Below are positions 50,627-58,901 of a stretch of DNA of 60,405 nt, in pieces. Within the stretch, counting starts at the first letter, position 1. Every line of letters begins with the position of its first letter. Under the pieces are notes generated by a model, which searched no databases, had not been told where the DNA came from, and saw only the letters and a program-made list of their open reading frames with translations. Made by a program: the position numbers and the translations under genes. The stretch comes from G013214665 sp964649815 (GTDB taxonomy: Bacteria; Pseudomonadota; Alphaproteobacteria; Rhodobacterales; Rhodobacteraceae): positions 1 through 60,405 of the forward strand of contig CAZYQC010000013.1 of NCBI GenBank assembly GCA_964649815.1. Reading direction: 5' to 3'.

Positions 50627-51181
50627 ATGCCTCATACGCCCGACCCCTCTTCAGTGCTGGCAATCAGCGCTCTGTCAACGAAACACAAGACCGCATTCGA
50701 ACTGCGCCCCGACGCCGACCACATGGCCACGATCGCGGCCGAGTTGGGCCTGCAAGCGTTGCGCAAATTGCGGTTTACCGGGCATATCGCCCCTTTGGGC
50801 AAACGCGATTGGCAGCTAAGCGGGCAGTTGGGCGCCACAGTCGTTCAGCCCTGCGCGGTCAGCCTAGAGCCTGTGACAACCCGGATCGATGTGCCTGTCT
50901 CGCGGCGTTACCTTGCCGATTTCCAAGAGCCGCAGGGCGTCGAGACCGAAATGCCCGAGGACGACACAGCCGAAGCCCTGCCAGAGACGCTGGCGCTGGA
51001 AGACATCATGCGCGAGGCATTGGATCTGGCGCTTCCGCTGTTTCCACGGGCCGACGGTGTTGCGCTCTCGGAGACGCAATTCGCAGGCCCCGGCGTCACC
51101 CCAATGAGCGATGACGACGCCAAGCCCTTTGCCTCTCTTGCGGGCCTGCGCGACAAATTGGCTGATCCCGACGCCTCGTGA
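50627..51181 (+). CDS. yceD: YceD/DUF177 family protein
   Basis: DUF177 proteins are found next to rpmF and are needed for 23S rRNA accumulation in some organisms. The 184-residue sequence has the family pattern: a strand-rich N-terminal half with LRKLRFTGHIAPLGKRDWQL, the conserved QPCAVSLEPVTTRIDVPVSR (near residue 74), an acidic middle, and a C-terminal AGLRDKLADP. rpmF follows 184 bp later and then plsX and fabH, which is the usual cluster. Confidence 0.9.
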   Translation: MPHTPDPSSVLAISALSTKHKTAFELRPDADHMATIAAELGLQALRKLRFTGHIAPLGKRDWQLSGQLGATVVQPCAVSLEPVTTRIDVPVSRRYLADFQEPQGVETEMPEDDTAEALPETLALEDIMREALDLALPLFPRADGVALSETQFAGPGVTPMSDDDAKPFASLAGLRDKLADPDAS

Positions 51182-51365
51182 GCCCGACTTTCGGGTTGCG
51201 CCGCAATAAAATAGCAGTATTTTGCCGCCCTCACCGAATTTTGGGTTGGACATGGTCGCGCCTTGCGCGTAGATGCGCGTCACACCCTCGATTGGGACCA
51301 GATGAAACACTTGGGACTGGCATTGGGCCAGAACCCCCGACACAGACGAAAAAGGCAGTTTGGCC

Positions 51366-51572
51366 ATGGCCGTGCAACAAAACAAGGTGTCCAACGCGCG
51401 CCGCAACAACCGACGCTCACACGACAGCCTGACACCTGCAAACCCAAATGAATGCCCCAACTGCGGGGAGCTGAAGCGTCCGCACCACATCTGCGCCGCT
51501 TGCGGTCACTATAACGATGAAGAAATCGTTGCTCTGACCGAAGAAATCGATCTCGAAGACGACGCAGCTTAA
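51366..51572 (+). CDS. rpmF: 50S ribosomal protein bL32
   Basis: Small zinc-binding protein of the large subunit. The 68-residue sequence is typical: AVQQNKVSNARRNNRRSHDS, then CPNCGELKRPHHICAACGHY with four cysteines for zinc. ATG 51366 matches the family start; an in-frame TTG at 51360 is not needed. It lies upstream of plsX by 31 bp, linking ribosome and phospholipid synthesis genes as in most proteobacteria. Confidence 0.97.
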   Translation: MAVQQNKVSNARRNNRRSHDSLTPANPNECPNCGELKRPHHICAACGHYNDEEIVALTEEIDLEDDAA

Positions 51573-51603
51573 GCGGGGCGCGCCAATCCGGGCAAATTAA
51601 GGC

Positions 51604-52686
51604 ATGAGTTCGAAGACCGACCTGTCAGAAATTGCCCAGCGTTATCCCATAATTCTTTCTGTGGATGCGATGGGCGGGGATTTAGGCCCCGCCGCCATCG
51701 TGAGCGGCTGTGCGCATTCAGCCAAAAAGAACAGCCGCATAGGCTTTATCTTCCACGGGCATGCTGACGAGATCGAGCGTCTGGCGGCCAAGCGCAAACA
51801 CCTTCACAAACGTTTTGTCGTCAGAGACGCGCCCGACGTGGTGAGCATGGATGACAAGCCCAGCCATATTGTGCGGCATGGCAAAGGCACGTCGATGTAT
51901 TCAACCATCGAAGCCGTGCGCAACAAAGAGGCGACGGTTGCTGTCAGCTGTGGCAACACCGGCGCCTTGATGGCGCTGTCGATGATCCGCCTGCGCAAAT
52001 TGCCGGGCGTGAATCGCCCCGCGATCGCCGTTCTCTGGCCCAGCCGCAATCCGCAGGGCTTTAACGTCATGCTCGACGTGGGCGCTGACATTCGCGCCGA
52101 TGCCAATGACCTGCTGCGCTATGCGCTGATGGGCAATTCCTATGCCCGCAACGGGCTGGACCTGCCCCGCCCACGCGTTGGACTGTTGAATGTCGGCACC
52201 GAAGAGCACAAAGGCCGGCCCGAATTGCACGACGCCCACGACCTGATCAAACAGCATTCCGAAGCCGCCGATTTTGAGTTCGTTGGCTTTGTCGAAGGCA
52301 GTGACATTCCAGGCAGTGTGGCCGACGTGATCGTGACCGACGGCTTTACCGGCAATGTGGCGATCAAAACGGGCGAAGGCACAGCGAGCCTCATTGGTGA
52401 TTTGCTGCGCGAGGCGTTCAAGTTTTCGCCGATGTCGCGGCTTGCCTCGTTGCTTGCGCTGACCTCGCTGCAACGATTGCGCAAACGCATCGACCCCCGC
52501 CGTGTCAACGGCGGTGTGTTCCTGGGGCTGACGGGCACAGTGGTCAAATCACATGGTGCCGCGGATGCAACGGGTGTCTCTGCTGCGATCAAACTTGCCG
52601 CACAATTGGCTGAGCAAAACTTTACCGACAAGCTTGCTGCCCGCGTCGCGACAGCGCAAGACTATGCAGCGGAGGGCGATTCATGA
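51604..52686 (+). CDS. plsX: Phosphate acyltransferase PlsX
   Basis: Makes acyl-phosphate from acyl-ACP, the substrate of PlsY in phospholipid synthesis. The 360-residue protein begins with the PlsX motif ILSVDAMGGDLGPAAIVSGC (residues 17-36) and includes HGKGTSMYSTIEAVRNKEAT and CGNTGALMALSMIRLRKLPG near 117, GTEEHKGRPELHDAH near 198 and VDRR-like IDPRRVNGGVFLGL near 297. The stop overlaps fabH by ATGA. Confidence 0.97.
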   Translation: MSSKTDLSEIAQRYPIILSVDAMGGDLGPAAIVSGCAHSAKKNSRIGFIFHGHADEIERLAAKRKHLHKRFVVRDAPDVVSMDDKPSHIVRHGKGTSMYSTIEAVRNKEATVAVSCGNTGALMALSMIRLRKLPGVNRPAIAVLWPSRNPQGFNVMLDVGADIRADANDLLRYALMGNSYARNGLDLPRPRVGLLNVGTEEHKGRPELHDAHDLIKQHSEAADFEFVGFVEGSDIPGSVADVIVTDGFTGNVAIKTGEGTASLIGDLLREAFKFSPMSRLASLLALTSLQRLRKRIDPRRVNGGVFLGLTGTVVKSHGAADATGVSAAIKLAAQLAEQNFTDKLAARVATAQDYAAEGDS

Positions 52687-53654
52687 CGGTAAGAGCAGTA
52701 GTACGCGGAGTGGGTCACTACCTTCCCGAAAGAATTGTCGAAAACGCCGAGTTCGAGAAAACGCTGGATACCACGGACGAATGGATTCGGACGCGATCCG
52801 GGATCGAGCGACGCCACTTTGCTGGCGAAAGCGACACCACCTCGTCGATGGCCACTGCCGCCGCACAACGTGCCCTTGCCTCTGCTGGGCTTGATGCCTC
52901 GGATGTTGATGCGATTGTGCTGGCGACCTCCACCGCCGACCTGACGTTCCCGTCTGCGGCCACGATGGTGCAGCACCAGCTGGGCATGACGCAGGGCTTT
53001 GCCTTTGACGTCCAAGCCGTCTGCGCAGGCTTTATCTATGCGCTGGCCAATGCAAACGCGCTAATTGTGTCGGGCCAAGCCAACCGCGTGCTGGTGATCG
53101 GCGCAGAGACCTTCAGCCGCATTATGGATTGGTCTGATCGCGCGACCTGTGTGCTGTTCGGCGACGGCGCAGGCGCCGTTTTGCTCGAGGCGCAGGATGC
53201 GTCCGGCACATCAAGTGACCGCGGCATCCTGGCGACGGACCTCAATTCCGACGGACGGTTCAAGGACTTGCTTTACGTGGATGGCGGCGTCTCGACCGGG
53301 ACAACGGGCTATCTGCGCATGCAAGGCAACCAGGTGTTCCGGCACGCTGTGGCCAAGCTGGCTGCGACGGCGGAAACAGCAATGGACCGCGCCGGCGTCA
53401 CGTCGGACGACATTGACTGGATCGTTCCGCACCAGGCAAATATTCGGATCATTCAAGGCACGGCCAAAAAGATGGATGTGCCAATGGACAAGGTTGTGGT
53501 CACGGTCCAAGACCACGGCAACACCTCTGCGGCATCGATTCCATTGGCCCTGTCGGTGGGCCACGCATCGGGCCAAATCAAGGACGGTGATTTGCTTGTC
53601 ACCGAAGCGATCGGCGGCGGATTGGCCTGGGGGGCCGTCGTTCTGCGCTGGTAA
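52683..53654 (+). CDS. fabH: 3-oxoacyl-ACP synthase III (FabH)
   Basis: Starts fatty acid synthesis by condensing acetyl-CoA with malonyl-ACP. The 323-residue enzyme has Cys114 in DVQAVCAGFIYAL, the active-site histidine in WIVPHQANIRII near 246 and asparagine in HGNTSAASIP near 276. The first motif, GHYLPERIVENAEFE, fits. It overlaps plsX by 4 bp and is followed by ihfA with its own promoter. Confidence 0.97.
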   Translation: MTVRAVVRGVGHYLPERIVENAEFEKTLDTTDEWIRTRSGIERRHFAGESDTTSSMATAAAQRALASAGLDASDVDAIVLATSTADLTFPSAATMVQHQLGMTQGFAFDVQAVCAGFIYALANANALIVSGQANRVLVIGAETFSRIMDWSDRATCVLFGDGAGAVLLEAQDASGTSSDRGILATDLNSDGRFKDLLYVDGGVSTGTTGYLRMQGNQVFRHAVAKLAATAETAMDRAGVTSDDIDWIVPHQANIRIIQGTAKKMDVPMDKVVVTVQDHGNTSAASIPLALSVGHASGQIKDGDLLVTEAIGGGLAWGAVVLRW

Positions 53655-53720
53655 TCGCGCTGGCAATCCCACAGAGCCTCTGAAAGCAAAGGTTTTGGCC
53701 CTTTGGCCAAGTCATTGATA

Positions 53721-53750
53721 TTGACTCGAATTTGGCCTGCCCCCTATGGT
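53721..53750 (+). promoter_or_regulatory. Candidate promoter of ihfA with a GANTC site
   Basis: TTGACT (53721-53726), an 18-bp spacer and TATGGT (53745-53750) precede the ihfA start by 24 bp. A CcrM methylation site (GACTC, 53723-53727) overlaps the -35 box, so methylation-linked control is possible. Confidence 0.5.
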
Positions 53751-53774
53751 TTAGTTGGAAAAGGGAGACGGCCA

Positions 53775-54080
53775 ATGACCCAGAAAACACTGACACGCAT
53801 GGATCTTAGCGAGGCGGTGTTTCGCGAGGTTGGTCTCAGCCGAAACGAAAGCGCCCAATTAGTCGAGCGTGTGTTGGACCACATGTCGGACGCGCTGGTG
53901 CGCGGCGAACAGGTCAAAATCTCGTCTTTCGGCACGTTTTCGATCCGCGATAAATCGGCGCGCGTTGGGCGCAATCCAAAGACGGGCCAAGAGGTTCCAA
54001 TCAACCCGCGGCGCGTTTTGACATTCCGTCCGTCACATTTGATGAAAGACCGTGTTGCCGCAGGCAACAAGTCGACCTGA
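53775..54080 (+). CDS. ihfA: Integration host factor subunit alpha
   Basis: Subunit of the DNA-bending heterodimer IHF. The 101-residue protein has LTRMDLSEAVFREVGLSRNE at the N-terminus, VKISSFGTFSIRDKSARVGR near 49 and the arm GRNPKTGQEVPINPRRVLTF with its intercalating proline. ATG 53775 has AAAGGGAG upstream; the frame extends to 53703 without support. merR-type gene follows after 4 bp. Confidence 0.97.
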   Translation: MTQKTLTRMDLSEAVFREVGLSRNESAQLVERVLDHMSDALVRGEQVKISSFGTFSIRDKSARVGRNPKTGQEVPINPRRVLTFRPSHLMKDRVAAGNKST

Positions 54081-54084
54081 GCCG

Positions 54085-54882
54085 ATGGCAAAATCGGCTG
54101 ACGCCTTTCGCACAATCTCGGAAGTCGCCGACTGGCTGGACGTTCAATCTCATGTCCTGCGCTTTTGGGAGAGCAAATTCACTCAAGTGAAACCCGTCAA
54201 ACGCGCGGGTGGTCGTCGCTATTACCGACCCGCAGACATGTTGCTGTTGGGCGGCATTCACAAGCTTTTGCGCGAAGATGGCATGACCATCAAAGGCGTT
54301 CAAAAGGTGCTGCGCGAAAAAGGCATGGCCTATGTCGCGGACATGTCACCGCCCTTGGATGACACGACCGAAGCCGCCTTGGACACGATGCTGGCTCCGA
54401 ACCCGACACCTGCCCCGGTTGCTCCGCCGCCAGCGCCAGAGCCAACCGTTATCCCGCTGAAACCAGCCCCCAAAGCCAGCCCTCCGCCAGCGGAGGAAGC
54501 GCCAGCAGCGCCGGAAAAGACCAGCGAACCCTCAGATATGACGCCCGAAGCGCCCGAGCCGGTGGATGACACGCCATTGGCACCTCCGCCACCGCGCGAA
54601 GAGGATACCACAATTGTCCCCGCCTTTATGCGCACCCAGGCCTCGGGCGGCGCAAAGGCAGGAGAGGACGCAGCCCCGGCCCCGCCCGCGAAACCGCGGA
54701 TTGTGGATGCGCCGGACGAACGCCCAGATGATACGCCGATTTTGCCATCGGTTTTGTCCCGGCTGCGCCACGTGCGTGCGCTGCCCCCCCAGCAAGCGGA
54801 CGATCTGCGCCCGCTTGTGGCACAATTGACCGCTTTGCGGGATCGGATGGCCGCACATCGGGGCCAACGGACAGAAGAGTAG
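54085..54882 (+). CDS. MerR family regulator with proline-rich tail
   Basis: A 265-residue protein. Its N-terminal MerR domain (FRTISEVADWLDVQSHVLRF and WESKFTQVKPVKRAGGRRYY, residues 7-47) is followed by a MerR dimerisation-like helix. A long Pro/Ala/Glu-rich linker spans about residues 105-210 (NPTPAPVAPPPAPEPT), then a C-terminal helix of the form LRPLVAQLTALRDRMAAH. The position just behind ihfA is conserved in alphaproteobacteria. I infer a transcription regulator; the target is unknown. Confidence 0.88.
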   Translation: MAKSADAFRTISEVADWLDVQSHVLRFWESKFTQVKPVKRAGGRRYYRPADMLLLGGIHKLLREDGMTIKGVQKVLREKGMAYVADMSPPLDDTTEAALDTMLAPNPTPAPVAPPPAPEPTVIPLKPAPKASPPPAEEAPAAPEKTSEPSDMTPEAPEPVDDTPLAPPPPREEDTTIVPAFMRTQASGGAKAGEDAAPAPPAKPRIVDAPDERPDDTPILPSVLSRLRHVRALPPQQADDLRPLVAQLTALRDRMAAHRGQRTEE

Positions 54883-54941
54883 CGGCACTTGGCAATTCCC
54901 CCTTGCTCCTGCGCCTGTTTCCGCTATGAGAACGGCCAAGT

Positions 54942-55018
54942 CGGGCTATGGCGCAGCCTGGTAGCGCGTCCGTCTGGGGGACGGAAGGTCGCAGGTTCAA
55001 GTCCTGCTAGCCCGACCA
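54942..55018 (+). tRNA. tRNA-Pro (anticodon GGG)
   Basis: The 77-nt gene has acceptor arms CGGGCTA and TAGCCCG, an anticodon stem TCCGT/ACGGA with loop CTGGGGG (anticodon GGG), the T-loop GGTTCAAGTCC, and an encoded CCA at 55016-55018. It reads proline CCC and CCU codons. Confidence 0.96.
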
Positions 55019-55058
55019 AAACTTTCTCCCCAATACACTTTGGCATGGCAGGTGTCGC

Positions 55059-56141
55059 ATGACCGGCGTTTGGCCTGATCACAAAATCGAAGCTCTGATC
55101 GAAAGCGGCGCGCTCAGCGGAGAGACGCCCATCACGCAGGCGCAAATCCAACCCGCCAGCCTGGATCTGCGTCTGGGGACCCGTGCGTATCGCGTGCGTG
55201 CGTCCTTTCTGGCGGGGCATGGCACCTCTGTCGCGGCGCGTCTCGATGATTTTGAAATGCACCGCGTGGACCTCACAGACGGCGCAGTCCTCGAGAAAGG
55301 CTGTGTCTATGTTGTTCCCTTGATGGAGCATTTGGCCCTGCCCAAGGGCGTGACTGCGGTTGCGAACGCCAAAAGCTCTACCGGGCGGCTGGATCTGCTG
55401 ACGCGGCTCATTTGCGACGGTGGGGTCGAGTTTGACCGCGTGCCCGATGGCTACAACGGCCAACTTTATGCGGAAATCTGCCCGCGCTCTTTTTCCGTGC
55501 TGGTGCGCCCCGGCATGCGCCTGAACCAGATCCGGTTTCGCCAAGGACAAGCGGTTCTGAGCGACGATGAATTGCGCCAGCTTCATGCACAAAGCCCGCT
55601 TGTTGACCAAGAGGCCGTGATCAACGAAGGCTTGGGCTTTTCGGTCGACCTCAAGCCCGGCACCGGAACGTTGGTCGGGTATCGCGCCAAGCCGCATACA
55701 GGCGTGATCGACCTGGACAACATCGACCATTACCCGCCGCGTGCGTTCTGGGAAGATGTGCACAGCGACAACGGTCAAATCATTCTCGACCCGGGCGCTT
55801 TCTATATCCTGGTGAGCCGCGAAGCGGTGCATATCCCGCCCAATACTGCCGCCGAAATGGCGCCTTATCTGGCGATGGTTGGCGAATTTCGCGTGCATTA
55901 TGCCGGGTTCTTTGACCCCGGCTTTGGCCATGCAGCCGCGGGCGGAACAGGATCGCGCGGCGTTCTAGAGGTCAGATGCCACGAGGCCCCGTTTGTCCTG
56001 GAACACGGCCAGATCGTTGGCCGGTTGGTTTACGAACGGATGGCCGCCCTGCCCACACAGCTTTATGGCGCCGACATCGCCTCGAACTATCAGGGCCAGG
56101 GATTGAAACTGTCCAAGCAGTTCAAAAAGCAAACCGGCTGA
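55059..56141 (+). CDS. dcd: dCTP deaminase, long two-domain form
   Basis: Deaminates dCTP to dUTP for thymidylate supply. The 360-residue protein is about twice the length of the E. coli enzyme because it carries two dUTPase/Dcd-like domains. The first contains QIQPASLDLRLGTRAYRVRA near residue 29, with AKSSTGRLDLLTRLICDGGV near 107; the second runs from NEGLGFSVDLKPGTG to PGAFYILVSREAVHIPPN and AGFFDPGFGH near 287. The long form is typical of alphaproteobacteria. tRNA-Pro lies just upstream. ATG 55059 is the expected start. Confidence 0.93.
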   Translation: MTGVWPDHKIEALIESGALSGETPITQAQIQPASLDLRLGTRAYRVRASFLAGHGTSVAARLDDFEMHRVDLTDGAVLEKGCVYVVPLMEHLALPKGVTAVANAKSSTGRLDLLTRLICDGGVEFDRVPDGYNGQLYAEICPRSFSVLVRPGMRLNQIRFRQGQAVLSDDELRQLHAQSPLVDQEAVINEGLGFSVDLKPGTGTLVGYRAKPHTGVIDLDNIDHYPPRAFWEDVHSDNGQIILDPGAFYILVSREAVHIPPNTAAEMAPYLAMVGEFRVHYAGFFDPGFGHAAAGGTGSRGVLEVRCHEAPFVLEHGQIVGRLVYERMAALPTQLYGADIASNYQGQGLKLSKQFKKQTG

Positions 56142-56169
56142 TCCCCACCGCATTGCTCCACGCGCGAAA

Positions 56170-56195
56170 AGCGCCCGGTTGGCAAACGGGGCGCT
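56170..56195 (-). terminator. Leftward terminator of the argS-scpB operon
   Basis: AGCGCCC (56170-56176) pairs with GGGCGCT (56189-56195) over 12 bases; on the minus strand the stem is followed by TTTT. It ends the operon after the 58-codon gene. Confidence 0.6.
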
Positions 56196-56220
56196 GTCTA
56201 AGCTTGGGCTTTGGCGCGTG

Positions 56221-56397
56221 CTAGCCGCGGCGCTTTTGCTGGACGGCCCGACGTGCGTCGCGCATGCCGTCTTCTTGACCAGCTTTGCCGCCGCCCATCA
56301 TCTTGCCCGCTTGGTTGAATCCAGCGTTCACACCTTTGGAGATAAAGCGGCGCATAACCTGACGCATCACCATATTGATGATCTGGTTCATATTCAT
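56221..56397 (-). CDS. 58-residue basic protein at the end of the scpB operon
   Basis: A minus-strand frame of 58 codons, too short for routine listing. It begins MNMNQIINMVMRQVMRRFIS, has a KMMGGGKAG middle and ends ARRAVQQKRRG. The N-terminal half is an amphipathic helix, the C-terminal half basic. GAGG lies seven bases before ATG 56397. I recall similar small proteins with this MNxNQIINM opening in Rhodobacterales, but no function. It follows scpB by 60 bp. Confidence 0.7.
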   Translation of the reverse strand: MNMNQIINMVMRQVMRRFISKGVNAGFNQAGKMMGGGKAGQEDGMRDARRAVQQKRRG

Positions 56398-56457
56398 TGG
56401 ACTGCCTCGATTTTTGATCTTGTCGCCATCATACCGGGGAATGTGGCGATTGTGAGG

Positions 56458-57123
56458 TTACTCTTCAAACATTTCGCTCTGATCGTCGTCGATGACGTCC
56501 TCATCATCATCGGCATCGTCAAGCGACAACGCGCCCGGCGCGGGCCGGTTCTCGAGCAGACCCGCAGCGCGCAATTCTTTGAGCCCCGGCAGATCGCGGG
56601 CGCTTTCCAAGCCGAAGTGATCCAAAAACAGCTGGGTCACGACGAATGTAACGGGCCGCCCCGGCGTCATGCGGCGGCGGCCAAAGCGGATCCACTCAAG
56701 CTCAAGCAATTGGTCAACCGTACCGCGGCTGACCGAAACGCCTCTGATCTCTTCGATTTCCGCGCGTGTGACCGGCTGGTGATAGGCCACAATGGCCAAG
56801 GTTTCGATCGCCGCCCGGCTCAGCTTGCGCGTCTCGACCGTTTCTTTTTGCATCAGAAACCCAAGATCTGGCGCCGTGCGAATGGCCCAGGCGTCACCAA
56901 CCTTGTTCAGCCTGACGCCGCGCCCTTCGTAGCGTTTGCGCAAAAGTTCGAGTGCGGCGGCCGGGTCGCACCCATGCGGCATACGCCCCATAAAGTCGCG
57001 CAAACTCACGGGTTCCGCGCTCGCGAAAAGGATCGCTTCGACCATGCGCTCCTGCTCGGCCAGAGGCGGCGCTTCGAAGAGGCTTTCTTCTTTATTTTCA
57101 GGCGCGTCCGTCACGTTTCTCAT
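56458..57123 (-). CDS. scpB: Segregation and condensation protein ScpB
   Basis: Winged-helix partner of ScpA in the SMC condensin complex. The 221-residue protein has LAEQERMVEAILFASAEPVS near residue 22, the first winged helix, and KLSRAAIETLAIVAYHQPVT plus RAEIEEIRGVSVSRGTVDQL near 110, the second. The acidic C-terminus is LDDADDDEDVIDDDQSEM. ATG 57123 overlaps scpA by 26 bp; the upstream ATG at 57150 lies further inside scpA. Confidence 0.94.
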   Translation of the reverse strand: MRNVTDAPENKEESLFEAPPLAEQERMVEAILFASAEPVSLRDFMGRMPHGCDPAAALELLRKRYEGRGVRLNKVGDAWAIRTAPDLGFLMQKETVETRKLSRAAIETLAIVAYHQPVTRAEIEEIRGVSVSRGTVDQLLELEWIRFGRRRMTPGRPVTFVVTQLFLDHFGLESARDLPGLKELRAAGLLENRPAPGALSLDDADDDEDVIDDDQSEMFEE

Positions 57124-57901
57124 CTCTTTTTCGAAGCTCGATCGGGGCAAACGATTCCGATTGCCGAATGTCGAGCTGTCCGTCTTTCACAAGTTCTAAC
57201 GCAGCCGCAAAGGTCGATGCTGTCGCCGAGCGACGGCGCACCGGGTCCATTTCCCATCCCTCGGGCAAATAGGTCGAAATATCGGTCCATTCGCCCGCAA
57301 AGCCGATCAGCCCACGCATACGGTGCAGCGCATCTTCGAGGGTGAAAACCGATTCCCGATCCATCACAAAGGGGCGGAAATCGTCCCGCGTTCGGATGCG
57401 CGCATACCCTTGCATCAAATCCAGCAGAGTTGCCGAATACGTCACCCGGCGGACCCGCTCGACCGTTTGCGATTGCCCCCGCGCGAAGACATCGCGCCCC
57501 AACCGGTCCCGCGCCATGAGCTTTGCCGCCGCATCACGCATCGCTTGCAGACGTTCAAGCTGGAACGCCAGATGCGCGGCCAAATCCTCGCCTGATGGCC
57601 CTTCTTCGGTGGGGTCCGGGGGCAACAGCAAGCGCGACTTCAAAAAGGCCAGCCACGCCGCCATCACAAGGTAATCCGCCGCAAGTTCGAGCCTGAGCGC
57701 ACGGGCTTTTTCAACGAAAACAAGGTATTGCTGGGCCAAATGCAAAATCGAGATTTTGCGCAAGTCTACTTTCTGGGTCCGGCTCAGCGTCAGCAACAGG
57801 TCCAGCGGCCCTTCAAAGCCGTCGACATCCACGATCAACGCTTCGGCGGCCAACCGATCTGCGACTGAAAGTGTATCTTCCTGAAACGTGTTATCCGCCA
57901 T
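57098..57901 (-). CDS. scpA: Segregation and condensation protein ScpA
   Basis: Kleisin subunit bridging SMC heads. The 267-residue protein has VDGFEGPLDLLLTLSRTQKV near residue 25, the SMC-binding helix, YLVMAAWLAFLKSRLLLPPD near 80 and a C-terminal winged helix (RSATASTFAAALELVKDGQL, near 230). ATG 57901 gives a normal length; the longer frame would lie inside nagZ. It overlaps nagZ by 11 bp. Confidence 0.95.
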   Translation of the reverse strand: MADNTFQEDTLSVADRLAAEALIVDVDGFEGPLDLLLTLSRTQKVDLRKISILHLAQQYLVFVEKARALRLELAADYLVMAAWLAFLKSRLLLPPDPTEEGPSGEDLAAHLAFQLERLQAMRDAAAKLMARDRLGRDVFARGQSQTVERVRRVTYSATLLDLMQGYARIRTRDDFRPFVMDRESVFTLEDALHRMRGLIGFAGEWTDISTYLPEGWEMDPVRRRSATASTFAAALELVKDGQLDIRQSESFAPIELRKRDEKRDGRA

Positions 57902-58901
57902 GCGCCAGCTCACCCACAAGCGCCTCAAGTTCGGCGCTGAGGCCAGCAATGTCAACGTCATCGGGGGTTTTGCGCGCCGCAAGCGCACGCTCGGCGCGGC
58001 GTTGCGCGGCATCTGTCATGGCTCCGGCGGCTTCGGCCGCCTCGGCGCGGCTGTCGAGCGGGGCATTGCACGTCAAGACCACGTCACAGCCCGCTGCGAT
58101 GGCACCGGCCGAGATCTCTGCCGGTGAGCCATTTAGCGCCTTCATGCCGATGTCATCGGTCATAATCAGCCCGTCAAAGCCAATCTCATCGCGGATGATG
58201 CGCATGACCTTGGGCGACAAGGTGGCGGGCTGATCGTCGATGTCGGAAAAGACCAAATGCGCGGTCATCCCCATTGGCACATCGTTCAGCGCGCGAAAGG
58301 GGGCGAAATCGGTCAAGGCCAAACTGCGGTGATCCGCGCCGACGGAGGGCAGTTCATAGTGACTGTCCGCCACGGCGCGCCCATGCCCGGGCATATGCTT
58401 GATCACCGGCAAGACACCACCGTCGAGCAACCCGTCAGACACAGCGCGACCGATCTCGGCCACCTGCGCGGCGGTGTGGCCATAGCAGCGGTTCAGCAAG
58501 AACGGATGTGTCTGCGGCGTCGCAACATCGACAAGCGGGGCGCAATTGCTGTCCACGCCAATTGCGCGCAACTCGGAGGCCATTATCCGATAGCGCAGGT
58601 ACATCGCGCGCGGCGCATGCGCGCCGGCGGCCTGGACAAAGTCCAGCGGCGGCGCCCATTCCCGCCAAATCGGGCCGCGCAGCCGTTGCACGCGCCCGCC
58701 TTCTTGATCAATGGTGATCGGCGCGTCGCGGCCAACGGCGTCGCGCATGTCGGAACACAGCGCATAGACCTGATCGGGCGTGTCGATATTGCGCGCAAAC
58801 AAGATGAACCCAAACGGGTTCACACGGCGAAACAATGCCTTTTCAGCAGATGTCAGGCGCAGGCCATCCGCGTCGAGGATGGTTGCACCAAAATGGCTCA
58901 T
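57891..58901 (-). CDS. nagZ: Beta-N-acetylhexosaminidase NagZ
   Basis: Cytosolic glycoside hydrolase family 3 enzyme that removes GlcNAc from anhydro-muropeptides in cell-wall recycling. The 336-residue protein has RRVNPFGFILFARNIDTPDQ near residue 27, TIDQEGGRVQRLRGP near 63, the catalytic histidine loop KHMPGHGRAVADSHYELPSV near 166, and the nucleophile in LIMTDDIGMKAL near 248. ATG 58901 overlaps the SPOR gene stop (ATGA). Confidence 0.95.
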   Translation of the reverse strand: MSHFGATILDADGLRLTSAEKALFRRVNPFGFILFARNIDTPDQVYALCSDMRDAVGRDAPITIDQEGGRVQRLRGPIWREWAPPLDFVQAAGAHAPRAMYLRYRIMASELRAIGVDSNCAPLVDVATPQTHPFLLNRCYGHTAAQVAEIGRAVSDGLLDGGVLPVIKHMPGHGRAVADSHYELPSVGADHRSLALTDFAPFRALNDVPMGMTAHLVFSDIDDQPATLSPKVMRIIRDEIGFDGLIMTDDIGMKALNGSPAEISAGAIAAGCDVVLTCNAPLDSRAEAAEAAGAMTDAAQRRAERALAARKTPDDVDIAGLSAELEALVGELAHGG

